Positions 46,245-54,288 of a stretch of DNA of 64,000 nucleotides are shown here, piece after piece; position 1 is the first letter of the stretch; the number at the start of each line of letters is the position of its first letter. The DNA is taken from positions 62,001-126,000 of the forward strand of contig CAJWJK010000001.1 of NCBI GenBank assembly GCA_913041535.1. The letters run 5' to 3'. This DNA is from an uncultured Alphaproteobacteria bacterium (GTDB taxonomy: Bacteria > Pseudomonadota > Alphaproteobacteria > VGEJ01). The position numbers were made by a program, and so were the translations under genes. The notes beneath the pieces were generated by a model that made no database searches, had not been told where the DNA came from, and was given only the letters and a program-made list of their open reading frames with translations.

Positions 46245-47358
46245 GGATTAACTCCTCAATCAATCTATTGACCTCTCCGGATCTCTCCATATGCGCCATA
46301 TGTCCCGCGCCATCCACGTAGTGTGTGACTATGTTTGAAGGAAGATCATTAGTATGGGATATGGGAACGATTTGGTCTTCTGTGCCCCAAATGCATTGGG
46401 CTGGGATGCGCAGTTGAGATAGATGATCTTTCATTATCAGTGATTGATAACCATCGGGAAAAACATCAGCAGCAATTCTCCGTAATGCGTCCGTAGTCCC
46501 ATCCAGCCGCTTGTACTTTAAGATGTCGTTGATCATATCCCTGCTAACAAGTTTATTATTAGCGAATAACTCGGTTAGCACGCTTTTCATTTCTTTTGGT
46601 CGATTAGCACCGATAAAGTCCTCGATGTACTTCGAATTAATCTCGCGACCCAAACCTATCGACGAGATGATAGTGATCGATTTCGCAAGCTCAGGGTGGT
46701 CAAGAGAAAGCTTCAGTGCAATTCCGCCGCCCATCGAATGACCAACGATATGAACGCGAGGCACATTTAGGGAAGAAAGAAAAGATACAACAGATGTCAT
46801 CATAGCGCTGATGTCTCCTGCCTTTATTTCCTTATTGGACTCGCCGTGTCCGGGTAGGTCTAGAGAATAGGTGGTTATTGATTCAGAGAGAGGAGGTTGG
46901 TTAAACATCCAACTATTAATACCGCCCCCAAATCCATGTAAAAAAAGAAGGGGAATCTGTCCTGAATCACCTGCTCGTAAAAAACGCAGGCCTTGTCCAT
47001 CAATTTCAACCCGTTCATAGCTTGGGTCTAACTTATCCTGCACAGCTAATCTGTTCTCAAGTGAGGATTGGTACTGCTCAATGAAGTCATCAATGTCGGA
47101 TTCCAGAGTGTCGAGATTGGCAACAACCGCTAATAAGGCCTGTATCGGAACTGTCTCGCCTTCACAGACAACTTTTCGTCGCAGTACACCACTTACAGGG
47201 CTTTCGTACACATTTGTGATCTTCGTCGTTTCGATCTCGACAAGTTCATCACCTTTATGAATTGTTGAGCCCTCTTCAGCGTTCCACTTAGCTACCATGC
47301 CCTCAGTCATAGAAAGACCCCACTTAGGCATCGTTACAGCCTGTATTTGATCGCTCAT
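46234..47358 (-). CDS. AcoC-like lipoyl-alpha/beta hydrolase protein
   Basis: 374-residue protein with an N-terminal lipoyl domain (about residues 1-80; lipoyl Lys in EIETTKITN) joined by an acidic linker to an alpha/beta-hydrolase domain (about 115-374), the architecture of acetoin dehydrogenase E2 (AcoC). The hydrolase triad is complete: Ser in GHSMGGG, Asp in WGTEDQIVP and His in GAGHMAHME. The usual E2 peripheral-subunit-binding and HxxxDG catalytic domains are absent. Start overlaps the E1 beta stop (ATGA). It may hand an acyl group from lipoate to CoA or, given the neighbours, to the ACP. Confidence 0.9.
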   Translation of the reverse strand: MSDQIQAVTMPKWGLSMTEGMVAKWNAEEGSTIHKGDELVEIETTKITNVYESPVSGVLRRKVVCEGETVPIQALLAVVANLDTLESDIDDFIEQYQSSLENRLAVQDKLDPSYERVEIDGQGLRFLRAGDSGQIPLLFLHGFGGGINSWMFNQPPLSESITTYSLDLPGHGESNKEIKAGDISAMMTSVVSFLSSLNVPRVHIVGHSMGGGIALKLSLDHPELAKSITIISSIGLGREINSKYIEDFIGANRPKEMKSVLTELFANNKLVSRDMINDILKYKRLDGTTDALRRIAADVFPDGYQSLIMKDHLSQLRIPAQCIWGTEDQIVPISHTNDLPSNIVTHYVDGAGHMAHMERSGEVNRLIEELIRGT

Positions 47359-48368
47359 TGAGATTTTCCCACTAAACTTCGAACCGCTTCACAAATATCA
47401 TGTACGTTTGGAATATAGGCATCCTCTAGCTCTGGTGCGAAGGGTACGGGGGTGTGTGGGGGACGTACCATCCGTATGGGGCCCTTAAGCGCTGTAAACG
47501 CGCGTTCCGCGACCAAAGCTGAAATGTCAGTTGCTATACTGCAACGAGGGCTTGCCTCGTCAACCACGACCAAGCGGCCCGTGTCTTCTACTGTTTCAAT
47601 GATGGTGTCTTCATCCATAGGAGAGGTGGTTCTCGGATCAACCACTGTGCACTGAATATTATCTCGTTGTAAGTTGTCCGCTGCTTCGTTGGCTAGGTTT
47701 ACCATGCGTCCAATGGCTACAATACTGACATCATCGCCTTCCCGCGTAAGATTTGCCTCTCCAAACGGTATTGTGTATGCCTCGTCCGGCACGTCCTCTT
47801 CCACGTCGTAGAGAGTTTTATGTTCAAAAAATACAACTGGATCATCATCACGAATCGCCTCGGTAAGAAGCCCCTTAGCTTCGTAAGGAGAGGATGGGAT
47901 GACGACCTTTAGTCCAGGAATATGAGTGAAAACAGGATATAAACTCTGGCTGTGTTGACTTGCCGCTCTTAGGCCCGCGCCATACATGGTTCGAATGACT
48001 AGAGGTGTAACAGCCCTTCCACCAAACATATAACGAAATTTCGCTGCTTGATTGAAAATCTGGTCGAAACAAACGCCCATAAAATCAACAAACATTAGAT
48101 CAGCAACGGGTCGCAAACCTGTTGCTGCTGCCCCAACAGCAGCTCCAATAAATGCGCTCTCTGATATCGGTGTATCTAGAACTCTAGAACGACCAAATTC
48201 TGGCATTAACCCTTTTGTAACTCCCTGAGGTCCTCCCCACGCGTCCTGTTCACCCGGAGAGCCTAACCCTCCCGAAATGTCCTCACCCACTATTACAACG
48301 GTTGGATCTCTCCTCATTTCTTGGGCTAGGGCTTCATGTACCGCCTGACGGAATGTTTTCTTTGGCAT
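47355..48368 (-). CDS. 2-Oxoacid/acetoin dehydrogenase E1 beta
   Basis: 337-residue E1 beta subunit, pairing with the alpha subunit encoded immediately upstream (11-base gap) to form the TPP site. Blocks: VIVGEDISGGLGSPGEQDAWGG, DTPISESAFIGAAVGAAA, LMFVDFMGVCFDQIFNQAAK and the C-terminal VRPPHTPVPFAPELE. The E1 alpha-beta pair is closest in pattern to acetoin or branched-chain dehydrogenases. No E3 (lipoamide dehydrogenase) gene is in the operon, so a shared one is needed. Confidence 0.93.
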   Translation of the reverse strand: MPKKTFRQAVHEALAQEMRRDPTVVIVGEDISGGLGSPGEQDAWGGPQGVTKGLMPEFGRSRVLDTPISESAFIGAAVGAAATGLRPVADLMFVDFMGVCFDQIFNQAAKFRYMFGGRAVTPLVIRTMYGAGLRAASQHSQSLYPVFTHIPGLKVVIPSSPYEAKGLLTEAIRDDDPVVFFEHKTLYDVEEDVPDEAYTIPFGEANLTREGDDVSIVAIGRMVNLANEAADNLQRDNIQCTVVDPRTTSPMDEDTIIETVEDTGRLVVVDEASPRCSIATDISALVAERAFTALKGPIRMVRPPHTPVPFAPELEDAYIPNVHDICEAVRSLVGKSQ

Positions 48369-48379
48369 AGCAATGATTC

Positions 48380-49348
48380 CTAGTAGTTGACGTATACATC
48401 AGTAAGGACCTGATCAACTGTAGGGCGAGGAGCAGACCTTGCGTTCATCACGGCATCATCAATGAGAGCAACAACTTCCATGTCGATATCATCAAGTTGA
48501 CTGGTGTCAATAAGTGCAGATTCCGTAACGCGTTTACGAAAATTCAAAAGACAATCATTATTCTCACGAGCATCTGCCACTTCGGTCTCTCCACGATATG
48601 TACCAGCATCTCCTTCAAAGTGATTGTAATAGCGGTCCAGCATCACGTGAATAAGACTTGGGCCCCGACCGGATCGTGCATGTGATACTGCCTCGGAAGC
48701 TGCCTCGTTAACGGCAAAAAAATCTCGCCCATCAACCTTATAACCTGGCATATCAAATGCTTCTGCCCTCTTTATCTGGCTACCTGCAACTGACCAACTG
48801 CTTCCTGTAGATTCAGCGTAACCGTTATCTTCCACTACAAAAATCGCTGGTAGATTCCAAACTCGCGCAAGGTTGTATGCCTCTAAAGTGGTTCCTTGGT
48901 TTGAACCGCCGTCGCCTACAAATGCGACGGCGACACCTCCAGTATTAAGTGTTTTTGCAGTTAGTGCCGCTCCGCAGATTAAGGGAGGGCCACCACCAAC
49001 TATGCCGTTTGCACCAAGCATGCCCTGCGTAAGATCCGCAATATGCATCGAGCCGCCCTTGCCATGGCAGGTCCCACTTGCACGGCCGAACAACTCCGCC
49101 ATCATAGCCTTAACGTCACATCCTTTGGCAATACAGTGCCCGTGACCACGGTGTGTACTGGCAATTGTGTCGGTAGTATTTAGATTCATACAGACGCCAA
49201 TTGCCGACGCTTCTTCACCAGCATATAGGTGCACGAATCCGGGCATGTCCCCCGAAGCAAATTCAACGTGTACCCTTTCCTCAAACTCTCTGATGGTTCG
49301 CATACCACGGTATGCTGAAAGAAGTTCATCGCGGGTCAGTTGTTGCAC
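48380..49348 (-). CDS. 2-Oxoacid/acetoin dehydrogenase E1 alpha
   Basis: 322-residue E1 alpha subunit. The TPP motif is GDGGSNQGTTLE to VVEDN near residues 145-180; HRGHGHCIAKG near 66 and the GKGGSMHIAD block (about 97) are typical of the acetoin/pyruvate group. The start is GTG with GAGGG four bases upstream. First gene of the five-gene operon; its promoter should lie in 49349-49697. Confidence 0.93.
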   Translation of the reverse strand: MQQLTRDELLSAYRGMRTIREFEERVHVEFASGDMPGFVHLYAGEEASAIGVCMNLNTTDTIASTHRGHGHCIAKGCDVKAMMAELFGRASGTCHGKGGSMHIADLTQGMLGANGIVGGGPPLICGAALTAKTLNTGGVAVAFVGDGGSNQGTTLEAYNLARVWNLPAIFVVEDNGYAESTGSSWSVAGSQIKRAEAFDMPGYKVDGRDFFAVNEAASEAVSHARSGRGPSLIHVMLDRYYNHFEGDAGTYRGETEVADARENNDCLLNFRKRVTESALIDTSQLDDIDMEVVALIDDAVMNARSAPRPTVDQVLTDVYVNY

Positions 49349-49697
49349 GGTACCCTCATTTCTATAAAACCTATTATTAACTGGGGACTATAAAACAGAC
49401 TCATCGTTCAATAAATGTGTTGTGGGCAGAACAATTCAGTTTGTGAAGGGGGCTAAGTTTGTATTCTAGACTACAAATAACAGATAACTATGGTTGGTAA
49501 CTCGTTGTTGGGAATGAAAACTATGGAGCTCCGCTACAGATTTCGATCATTAACTTACTCTTCACCATTCTTGAAGGTAGTTATGATATGCCTCGTGTCT
49601 TGAAGGCTAGCAGCTATCAAGGGATTCAAACTATATATGATTGCTATAGTTTGAACAGAGTGGTCTCTAGCAGACTAACAGGTCATCGTAAAAGTAG
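49349..49697 (-). other. Upstream region of the ketosynthase operon
   Basis: About 350 bases between the operon's first gene and the terminator of the substrate-binding-protein gene. It should contain the operon promoter; an A/T-rich stretch is seen, but I cannot assign a convincing -35/-10 pair. The plus-strand frame at 49588-49812 is not protein-like. Confidence 0.4.
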
Positions 49698-49737
49698 GGA
49701 AAAAATGAGTGGGGCACAGAAACTATCTGTGCCCCAC
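49698..49737 (-). terminator. Intrinsic terminator of the substrate-binding-protein gene
   Basis: Perfect 11-base-pair stem (GTGGGGCACAG/CTGTGCCCCAC, 49709-49719 and 49727-49737) with a 7-base loop, followed on the minus strand by TCATTTTTT. It is 18 bases after the stop of the gene at 49755. Confidence 0.88.
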
Positions 49738-49754
49738 CAAAAAACTACACCAAA

Positions 49755-50966
49755 CTATTGGTCACCAAGACCTTTGAAAACCAACTGCAATGGTGGGGGT
49801 TCGGGAAGTTGAATAAGGTCGACAAAGTATCCTTTACCATCCTTTATCCCAAGAACCGCCTGAGGACGTTCGAGATTAATGTGGAGATCGGGCGAGAACT
49901 TCGTTGGACCAACCAAGAGATCCACGCCGTCAAACTTGTTGTATTCTGCAAGAACTGCGTCACTATCAAACGTGCCAGCTCTCTCTACAGCTATGCCATA
50001 CGCTTCTATAACGCTATAACCCGAAAGAGCAAACGAGCAACATACTCTTTCCCCGTATTCTTCAGCATAACGGTCAAAGAATTCGTTAACCCGCTGACGT
50101 GGATCATCGCCAAAGGGTGATGCATAAGTACCGGTATAGTGATCATTAAGACCAGGAATACCATCGGTCCAGTAATCACCATCCATAGAATCACCACCGC
50201 TTATTGCCATATTGAGCCCGGCTCCACGGATCTGACGAATTGCGCTAATGGCGCCTCCACCGTAGGAACATAGGTGAATTAGATCAGGATCACCTTTCTC
50301 GGTGGCAACATTCTTCAAGCGCGTAATTTGTGATGCGATTGACGGATCATCTTGTTTGAAATTGTCATAACCCAAGACCTCACCACCAAGCTTTTCCCAA
50401 CGTACTCGGAAGCCCTCGCAGATCGTTTTGTCATACTCAATTGAGCTATCAAGAAGAAGGTAAGCTTTGCGCCAATTCTTCTTAGTGAACGCCCACTCTG
50501 CGATTACAGCGCCACTTGTTAGTGAGGAGTTTGACATAGTAAAGGCGTAAGGCCCTACACCTTGAGCACCCATCTTGGCATCGGATGCGCAAAGTGAGAA
50601 CACAACTAAACCGGCATCATTCGCAACGGTTGCTGCCGGTCCACCCATGTCGTAATCGCATGAAACGACTACAAACTGGGCACCTTTTGCTATTACTTCC
50701 GCTCCTGCCCTAGCGCCCTGAGTCTGGTCGGATTTTGTGTCAGAGGTAACTACGGTAATCTTTTTACCAAGGAGTCCCCCTTTTGCATTAATGTCGTCGA
50801 TTGCAATAAATGCAGAACGTGATGGAGGTCCATCGTAGGTACTCATCCAACCACTCTCAGCAATTGCAAACCCGACGATAATCTCATCATCGCTAGCTTG
50901 CGCTGCAGAAAAAGCAGCAGTAACCGCTAATCCCGTTGCTGCAAAAAATGATAGTAATTTTCTCAT
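49755..50966 (-). CDS. Periplasmic substrate-binding protein (Liv/amide family), orphan
   Basis: 403-residue periplasmic protein with a signal peptide (MRKLLSFFAATGLAVTAAFSAAQA, likely cleaved before SDDEI) and the type I periplasmic-binding fold of the branched-chain amino acid/amide (HAAT) group (GGLLGKKITVV block). Several cysteines (about residues 110 and 130; a pair near 315) could form disulfides. No permease or ATPase is adjacent; it ends in its own terminator. It could serve the livHMGF system at 56-60 kb, or a remote one. The ATG at 50966 starts the signal peptide. Confidence 0.9.
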   Translation of the reverse strand: MRKLLSFFAATGLAVTAAFSAAQASDDEIIVGFAIAESGWMSTYDGPPSRSAFIAIDDINAKGGLLGKKITVVTSDTKSDQTQGARAGAEVIAKGAQFVVVSCDYDMGGPAATVANDAGLVVFSLCASDAKMGAQGVGPYAFTMSNSSLTSGAVIAEWAFTKKNWRKAYLLLDSSIEYDKTICEGFRVRWEKLGGEVLGYDNFKQDDPSIASQITRLKNVATEKGDPDLIHLCSYGGGAISAIRQIRGAGLNMAISGGDSMDGDYWTDGIPGLNDHYTGTYASPFGDDPRQRVNEFFDRYAEEYGERVCCSFALSGYSVIEAYGIAVERAGTFDSDAVLAEYNKFDGVDLLVGPTKFSPDLHINLERPQAVLGIKDGKGYFVDLIQLPEPPPLQLVFKGLGDQ

Positions 50967-51174
50967 AATGTCTCTTCCTCTCCCTGTACAAATTAGTTCC
51001 ATTTGTTATCACAGCAGGAACCCATCGAAGCATAACACGATTTATACACCCTAGGTCAAAGGGTTCAATTAAATCACCTAGCTAAGTCGATTCCTGATGT
51101 GGACACGGTATTAGGTCTGCGTCCTCGTAGGTAGAGGGAATTAAATCACAATATTCTGGAAAATAAGTGATGAT

Positions 51175-51966
51175 TTACCAGCTATTACGAAGTTCCCGCA
51201 GTTTTACAAAAACCTCCATGCTTGAGGGTTTTTCAGATAAATCAGGAAACCTTTCGCGCAATTTGCCAATGATTGTTGGATTGTGTAGTCGGAAAAATGT
51301 ATTGACCTGTTTCTCCAACGCTAACGTGGTCACAAGTGGCTTATCTGGATCTTGAGATCGTATTTTATTTAGTAGCTTTGATGCATGACTGTTATCAGGT
51401 TCGCGATCAAGTGTGAATCCAAGGTTATTTTCGATGTAGTCGTGCCCAGGGTATATCTGGGTCAAGTCTGACAATTTTGAGAGTTGTTCGGCAAAAGTGT
51501 TAAATAGGAGTTCTGGGTGTCCGCCGCCGTGGCAATTCCCCGCGCCTGCGTTAAAAAGAGTATCGCCACAGAAAAGAGCAGGCTGTTCGGTGTGGGCCAA
51601 GACACAGACATGCGACTTTGTGTGCCCAGGGGTATCGAGCACCTCCAATTCAACGGTTTTACCAACGATTATGGAATTCCCAGCGCTTAATCCAATGTCA
51701 ATGCCATTGATCAAATCTTTAGCACCAGCGTGCGCTAGAAGTTTAGCGCCAGTTTCTGCAATTACTGCATCATTGCCGCCAATGTGATCCATGTGCTCAT
51801 GAGTGTTTAACACCTGAGTAATATTCCACCCGTGTTTCTTCGCGCTATTGAGACATAACTCTGACTCCAAGGGGTCAATTGCTAAAGCTTCTCCTGTTTC
51901 GTCGCAGGCTATGAGATAATTGTAGTTGCGGTACGCGTTACCAGTGTATATCTGTTCGATAATCAT
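51175..51966 (-). CDS. Glyoxalase II-like metallo-beta-lactamase-fold hydrolase
   Basis: 263-residue hydrolase similar to hydroxyacylglutathione hydrolase. The metal motif is THEHMDHIGG, with further ligands His in DTPGHTKSH, Asp in FCGDTLF and His in IYPGHDY. The GAGNCHGGGHPELLF segment replaces the usual GloB glutathione-site loop, so the substrate may be another thioester. ATG 51966 has GGAGG six bases upstream. Single-gene unit on the minus strand, divergent from the SDR gene. Confidence 0.88.
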   Translation of the reverse strand: MIIEQIYTGNAYRNYNYLIACDETGEALAIDPLESELCLNSAKKHGWNITQVLNTHEHMDHIGGNDAVIAETGAKLLAHAGAKDLINGIDIGLSAGNSIIVGKTVELEVLDTPGHTKSHVCVLAHTEQPALFCGDTLFNAGAGNCHGGGHPELLFNTFAEQLSKLSDLTQIYPGHDYIENNLGFTLDREPDNSHASKLLNKIRSQDPDKPLVTTLALEKQVNTFFRLHNPTIIGKLRERFPDLSEKPSSMEVFVKLRELRNSW

Positions 51967-52060
51967 ATATTCCTCCACTACGGCTATGAGCGCAGTCTAG
52001 CGCGGGTTGAAGAACCAGGGTAGAGTCAGCTGATATTAGATGTCTTATTGGGGGGAATTT

Positions 52061-52855
52061 ATGGAACTCGGCCTCAACGGAAAAGTTGCACTTGTTACAG
52101 CTTCAAGCGCTGGACTTGGGAAGGCAATCGCAGTTGAACTGGCGTCTGAGGGTGCCAAAGTTGTTATCTGCGCGCGCGGGGCGGATGCCCTAGAACAGAC
52201 TCGTAGTGAGATTTCTGCTGCTGGCGGTGATGTTTTGGCGGTTACGACAGATATGACAGAACCTGCTGATATCGAACACGTAGTTGACGAAACGGTGAGT
52301 GGGTTTGGCCGTCTTGATATTCTTGTGAATAATGCAGGTGACGCTGTGATTGGCCGCACTATTGCTGATGCTGATGAAGAGTGGCAGAAAATTTATGATG
52401 TGACATTGTGGAGTGCGGTGCGTGCTACTCGCGCGGCTGTTCCTCATCTAAAAGCTTCTGGAGGAGGCAACATTGTCAATGTGGCGTCAGTTTCAGGCCA
52501 TAGCGGCCTTGGCGGAATGGCCGACTACAATTCAGCTAAGGCGGCCATGCTTTCACTTACAAAAACATTGGCTCAGGATTTAGCTCCGGACAATATACGG
52601 GTAAATGCAGTTAACCCTGCTCTTATTCGTACACCACTGTGGGAGCGTATGGCTCAGGACGTATTTGTACCCGACCTTGGTAAGGACGTTGATGAAGTTT
52701 TTGCGAATCTTTCGTCACAAAACCTTTTGATTCATCGTTTTGGACGGCCTGATGAAGTATCCGGAATAGTTGCAATGTTGGCGTCAGAACGTTCAAGTTT
52801 TGTCACTGGGGCCTGCTGGAATATCGACGGTGGGTTTACCAAGTTCATCGTCTGA
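52061..52855 (+). CDS. Short-chain dehydrogenase/reductase
   Basis: 264-residue classical SDR. The NAD(P)-binding motif is TASSAGLG near residue 12, NNAG near 90, catalytic Ser in VASVSG near 139 and Tyr/Lys in YNSAK near 153. The C-terminal SFVTGACWNIDGGFTKF is typical of FabG-like SDRs. The upstream ATG at 52040 is spanned by the GGGGGGA that serves as ribosome site for 52061. Flanking genes are unrelated; substrate unknown. Confidence 0.9.
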   Translation: MELGLNGKVALVTASSAGLGKAIAVELASEGAKVVICARGADALEQTRSEISAAGGDVLAVTTDMTEPADIEHVVDETVSGFGRLDILVNNAGDAVIGRTIADADEEWQKIYDVTLWSAVRATRAAVPHLKASGGGNIVNVASVSGHSGLGGMADYNSAKAAMLSLTKTLAQDLAPDNIRVNAVNPALIRTPLWERMAQDVFVPDLGKDVDEVFANLSSQNLLIHRFGRPDEVSGIVAMLASERSSFVTGACWNIDGGFTKFIV

Positions 52856-53020
52856 TGCGGGTCAATCGTTACGCTGGGTTGCTATGTTGATATCTTCTTG
52901 AAGATTAGGAACATATACCAACCCATCACTGGCCTAAAAATTGGGTTTAAAGGGGCGTTATTGATAGTTGGCTGAGCTGTACAGAGGACAATTAAGCACG
53001 CGGGCCTAGACATTGTTGCA

Positions 53021-53072
53021 CAAAAAGAGCCCGCAGCCCGCCAAAGTTTTTAAGTTTAGTGGGGGCTGCGGG
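53021..53072 (-). terminator. Terminator downstream of the Liv operon
   Basis: A 10-base stem (CCCGCAGCCC/GGGCTGCGGG, 53030-53039 and 53063-53072), extendable past a bulge, followed on the minus strand by CTCTTTTTG. It sits 21 bases after the substrate-binding-protein stop. The 23-base loop is long; it might also act weakly for the SDR gene on the other strand. Confidence 0.75.
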
Positions 53073-53092
53073 ATTTAGACTTTACAAGCGTC

Positions 53093-54262
53093 TCAGTATG
53101 ATAGGATGCCTGTTCGCTGTAGCCAGCGTCCTTCCTCGATTTGGGCGACAAAGCCTTGATCACGAGGTAGATGACTATCTGAAGAGAAACTTACCGGTGG
53201 CCCACCGAAAATATCTTGATAGCCACGTATCTTCTCTAGGCCCTCGATGAGTGAGTCTACTGTGAGGTCACGCCCCGCATTCCGCGCACCCTCTGCAAAC
53301 AAATGCATCGCATCATAAGTGTATGCAGCCTCGATGCTTGCAGGAACGCCGAATTGCTTCTCGTAGAGTTTCATCCACTCCTGAACTCTAGGAGTTGCAG
53401 TGTCTGCGTAGGGAATAGGTGTTTGGCCAACAGCATACAGTCCGTTCATTGCATCGCCGCCCAAGGCTGCAACAGTCTGTGCATATCCGGCGCCGCTTAC
53501 TAGGAAATCTACGTTCCACCCCATAGCCCGAGCTGTTGCCACCGCACCAACAGTTTCCCTTATTACTGTTCCAAGTGTTACGAGATCAACACCGTCACTA
53601 CGTAGCTTGGCGATCTGGGTCGCAAAGTCGGTGGCCCCGCGCTTATAAGTGGTTTCAGAGATGAGCTCCATATCCATTTTGTTCAACTGATCAGCCACGC
53701 CAGCTCGGACAATCTGCCCATAACCATCGTCTTGATATAGTATCCCAACTTTTGAATATTTGTTTTTCTCGACCAAGTGTCGAACGGCAAGGCCCATCAT
53801 ATCGTAATAAGGCGAGAAATAGCCGAATGTGAGTGGGTTGTGAGGTTTATAAAATATACTGGCAGGTGACATAGGGAACAGATGTGGTAAGCCACTTTTA
53901 AGCACAAGAGGCATAGTGGCCGCTGACGTTGGAGTTCCCAAAGATCCAATCATGGCAAAAATTTTGTCCCGATTGAGCAGTTTTTGAGTCGCTAATACTG
54001 CTTTCTTGGGGTCGTATGCGGAATCTTCAACAATTATGCGGATCATGCGGCCATGGATACCACCAGCTGCATTTATCTCAGCAGCTGCCATATCAAGACC
54101 GTTCTTCATAGGTACGCCAAAAAAGTTGATTGGGCCGCTCAAGTCTTGGTGGCTGCCTAAAAGTATTTCGGTGTCACTCACTCCTTGGGTATCAGCAGTT
54201 GCTGATGCGGTAAGGCCGATTAATACAGCAGCACATATTCCCAGTATTCTTCTTATTCTCAT
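53093..54262 (-). CDS. Liv-type periplasmic substrate-binding protein
   Basis: 389-residue periplasmic-binding protein of the HAAT family, with a signal peptide (MRIRRILGICAAVLIGLTASATA, likely cleavage after TADTQG-region) and the ABC fold blocks GSHQDLSGPINFFG and GYFSPYYDMMG. It closes the livHMGF-ligase operon, so it is the natural receptor for that importer. ATG 54262 has GGAGG six bases upstream. The ligand could be a carboxylic or aromatic acid rather than an amino acid, given the ligase in the operon. Confidence 0.92.
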   Translation of the reverse strand: MRIRRILGICAAVLIGLTASATADTQGVSDTEILLGSHQDLSGPINFFGVPMKNGLDMAAAEINAAGGIHGRMIRIIVEDSAYDPKKAVLATQKLLNRDKIFAMIGSLGTPTSAATMPLVLKSGLPHLFPMSPASIFYKPHNPLTFGYFSPYYDMMGLAVRHLVEKNKYSKVGILYQDDGYGQIVRAGVADQLNKMDMELISETTYKRGATDFATQIAKLRSDGVDLVTLGTVIRETVGAVATARAMGWNVDFLVSGAGYAQTVAALGGDAMNGLYAVGQTPIPYADTATPRVQEWMKLYEKQFGVPASIEAAYTYDAMHLFAEGARNAGRDLTVDSLIEGLEKIRGYQDIFGGPPVSFSSDSHLPRDQGFVAQIEEGRWLQRTGILSY

Positions 54263-54288
54263 TGTATCCTCCGTCGTGCTTCGATGTC

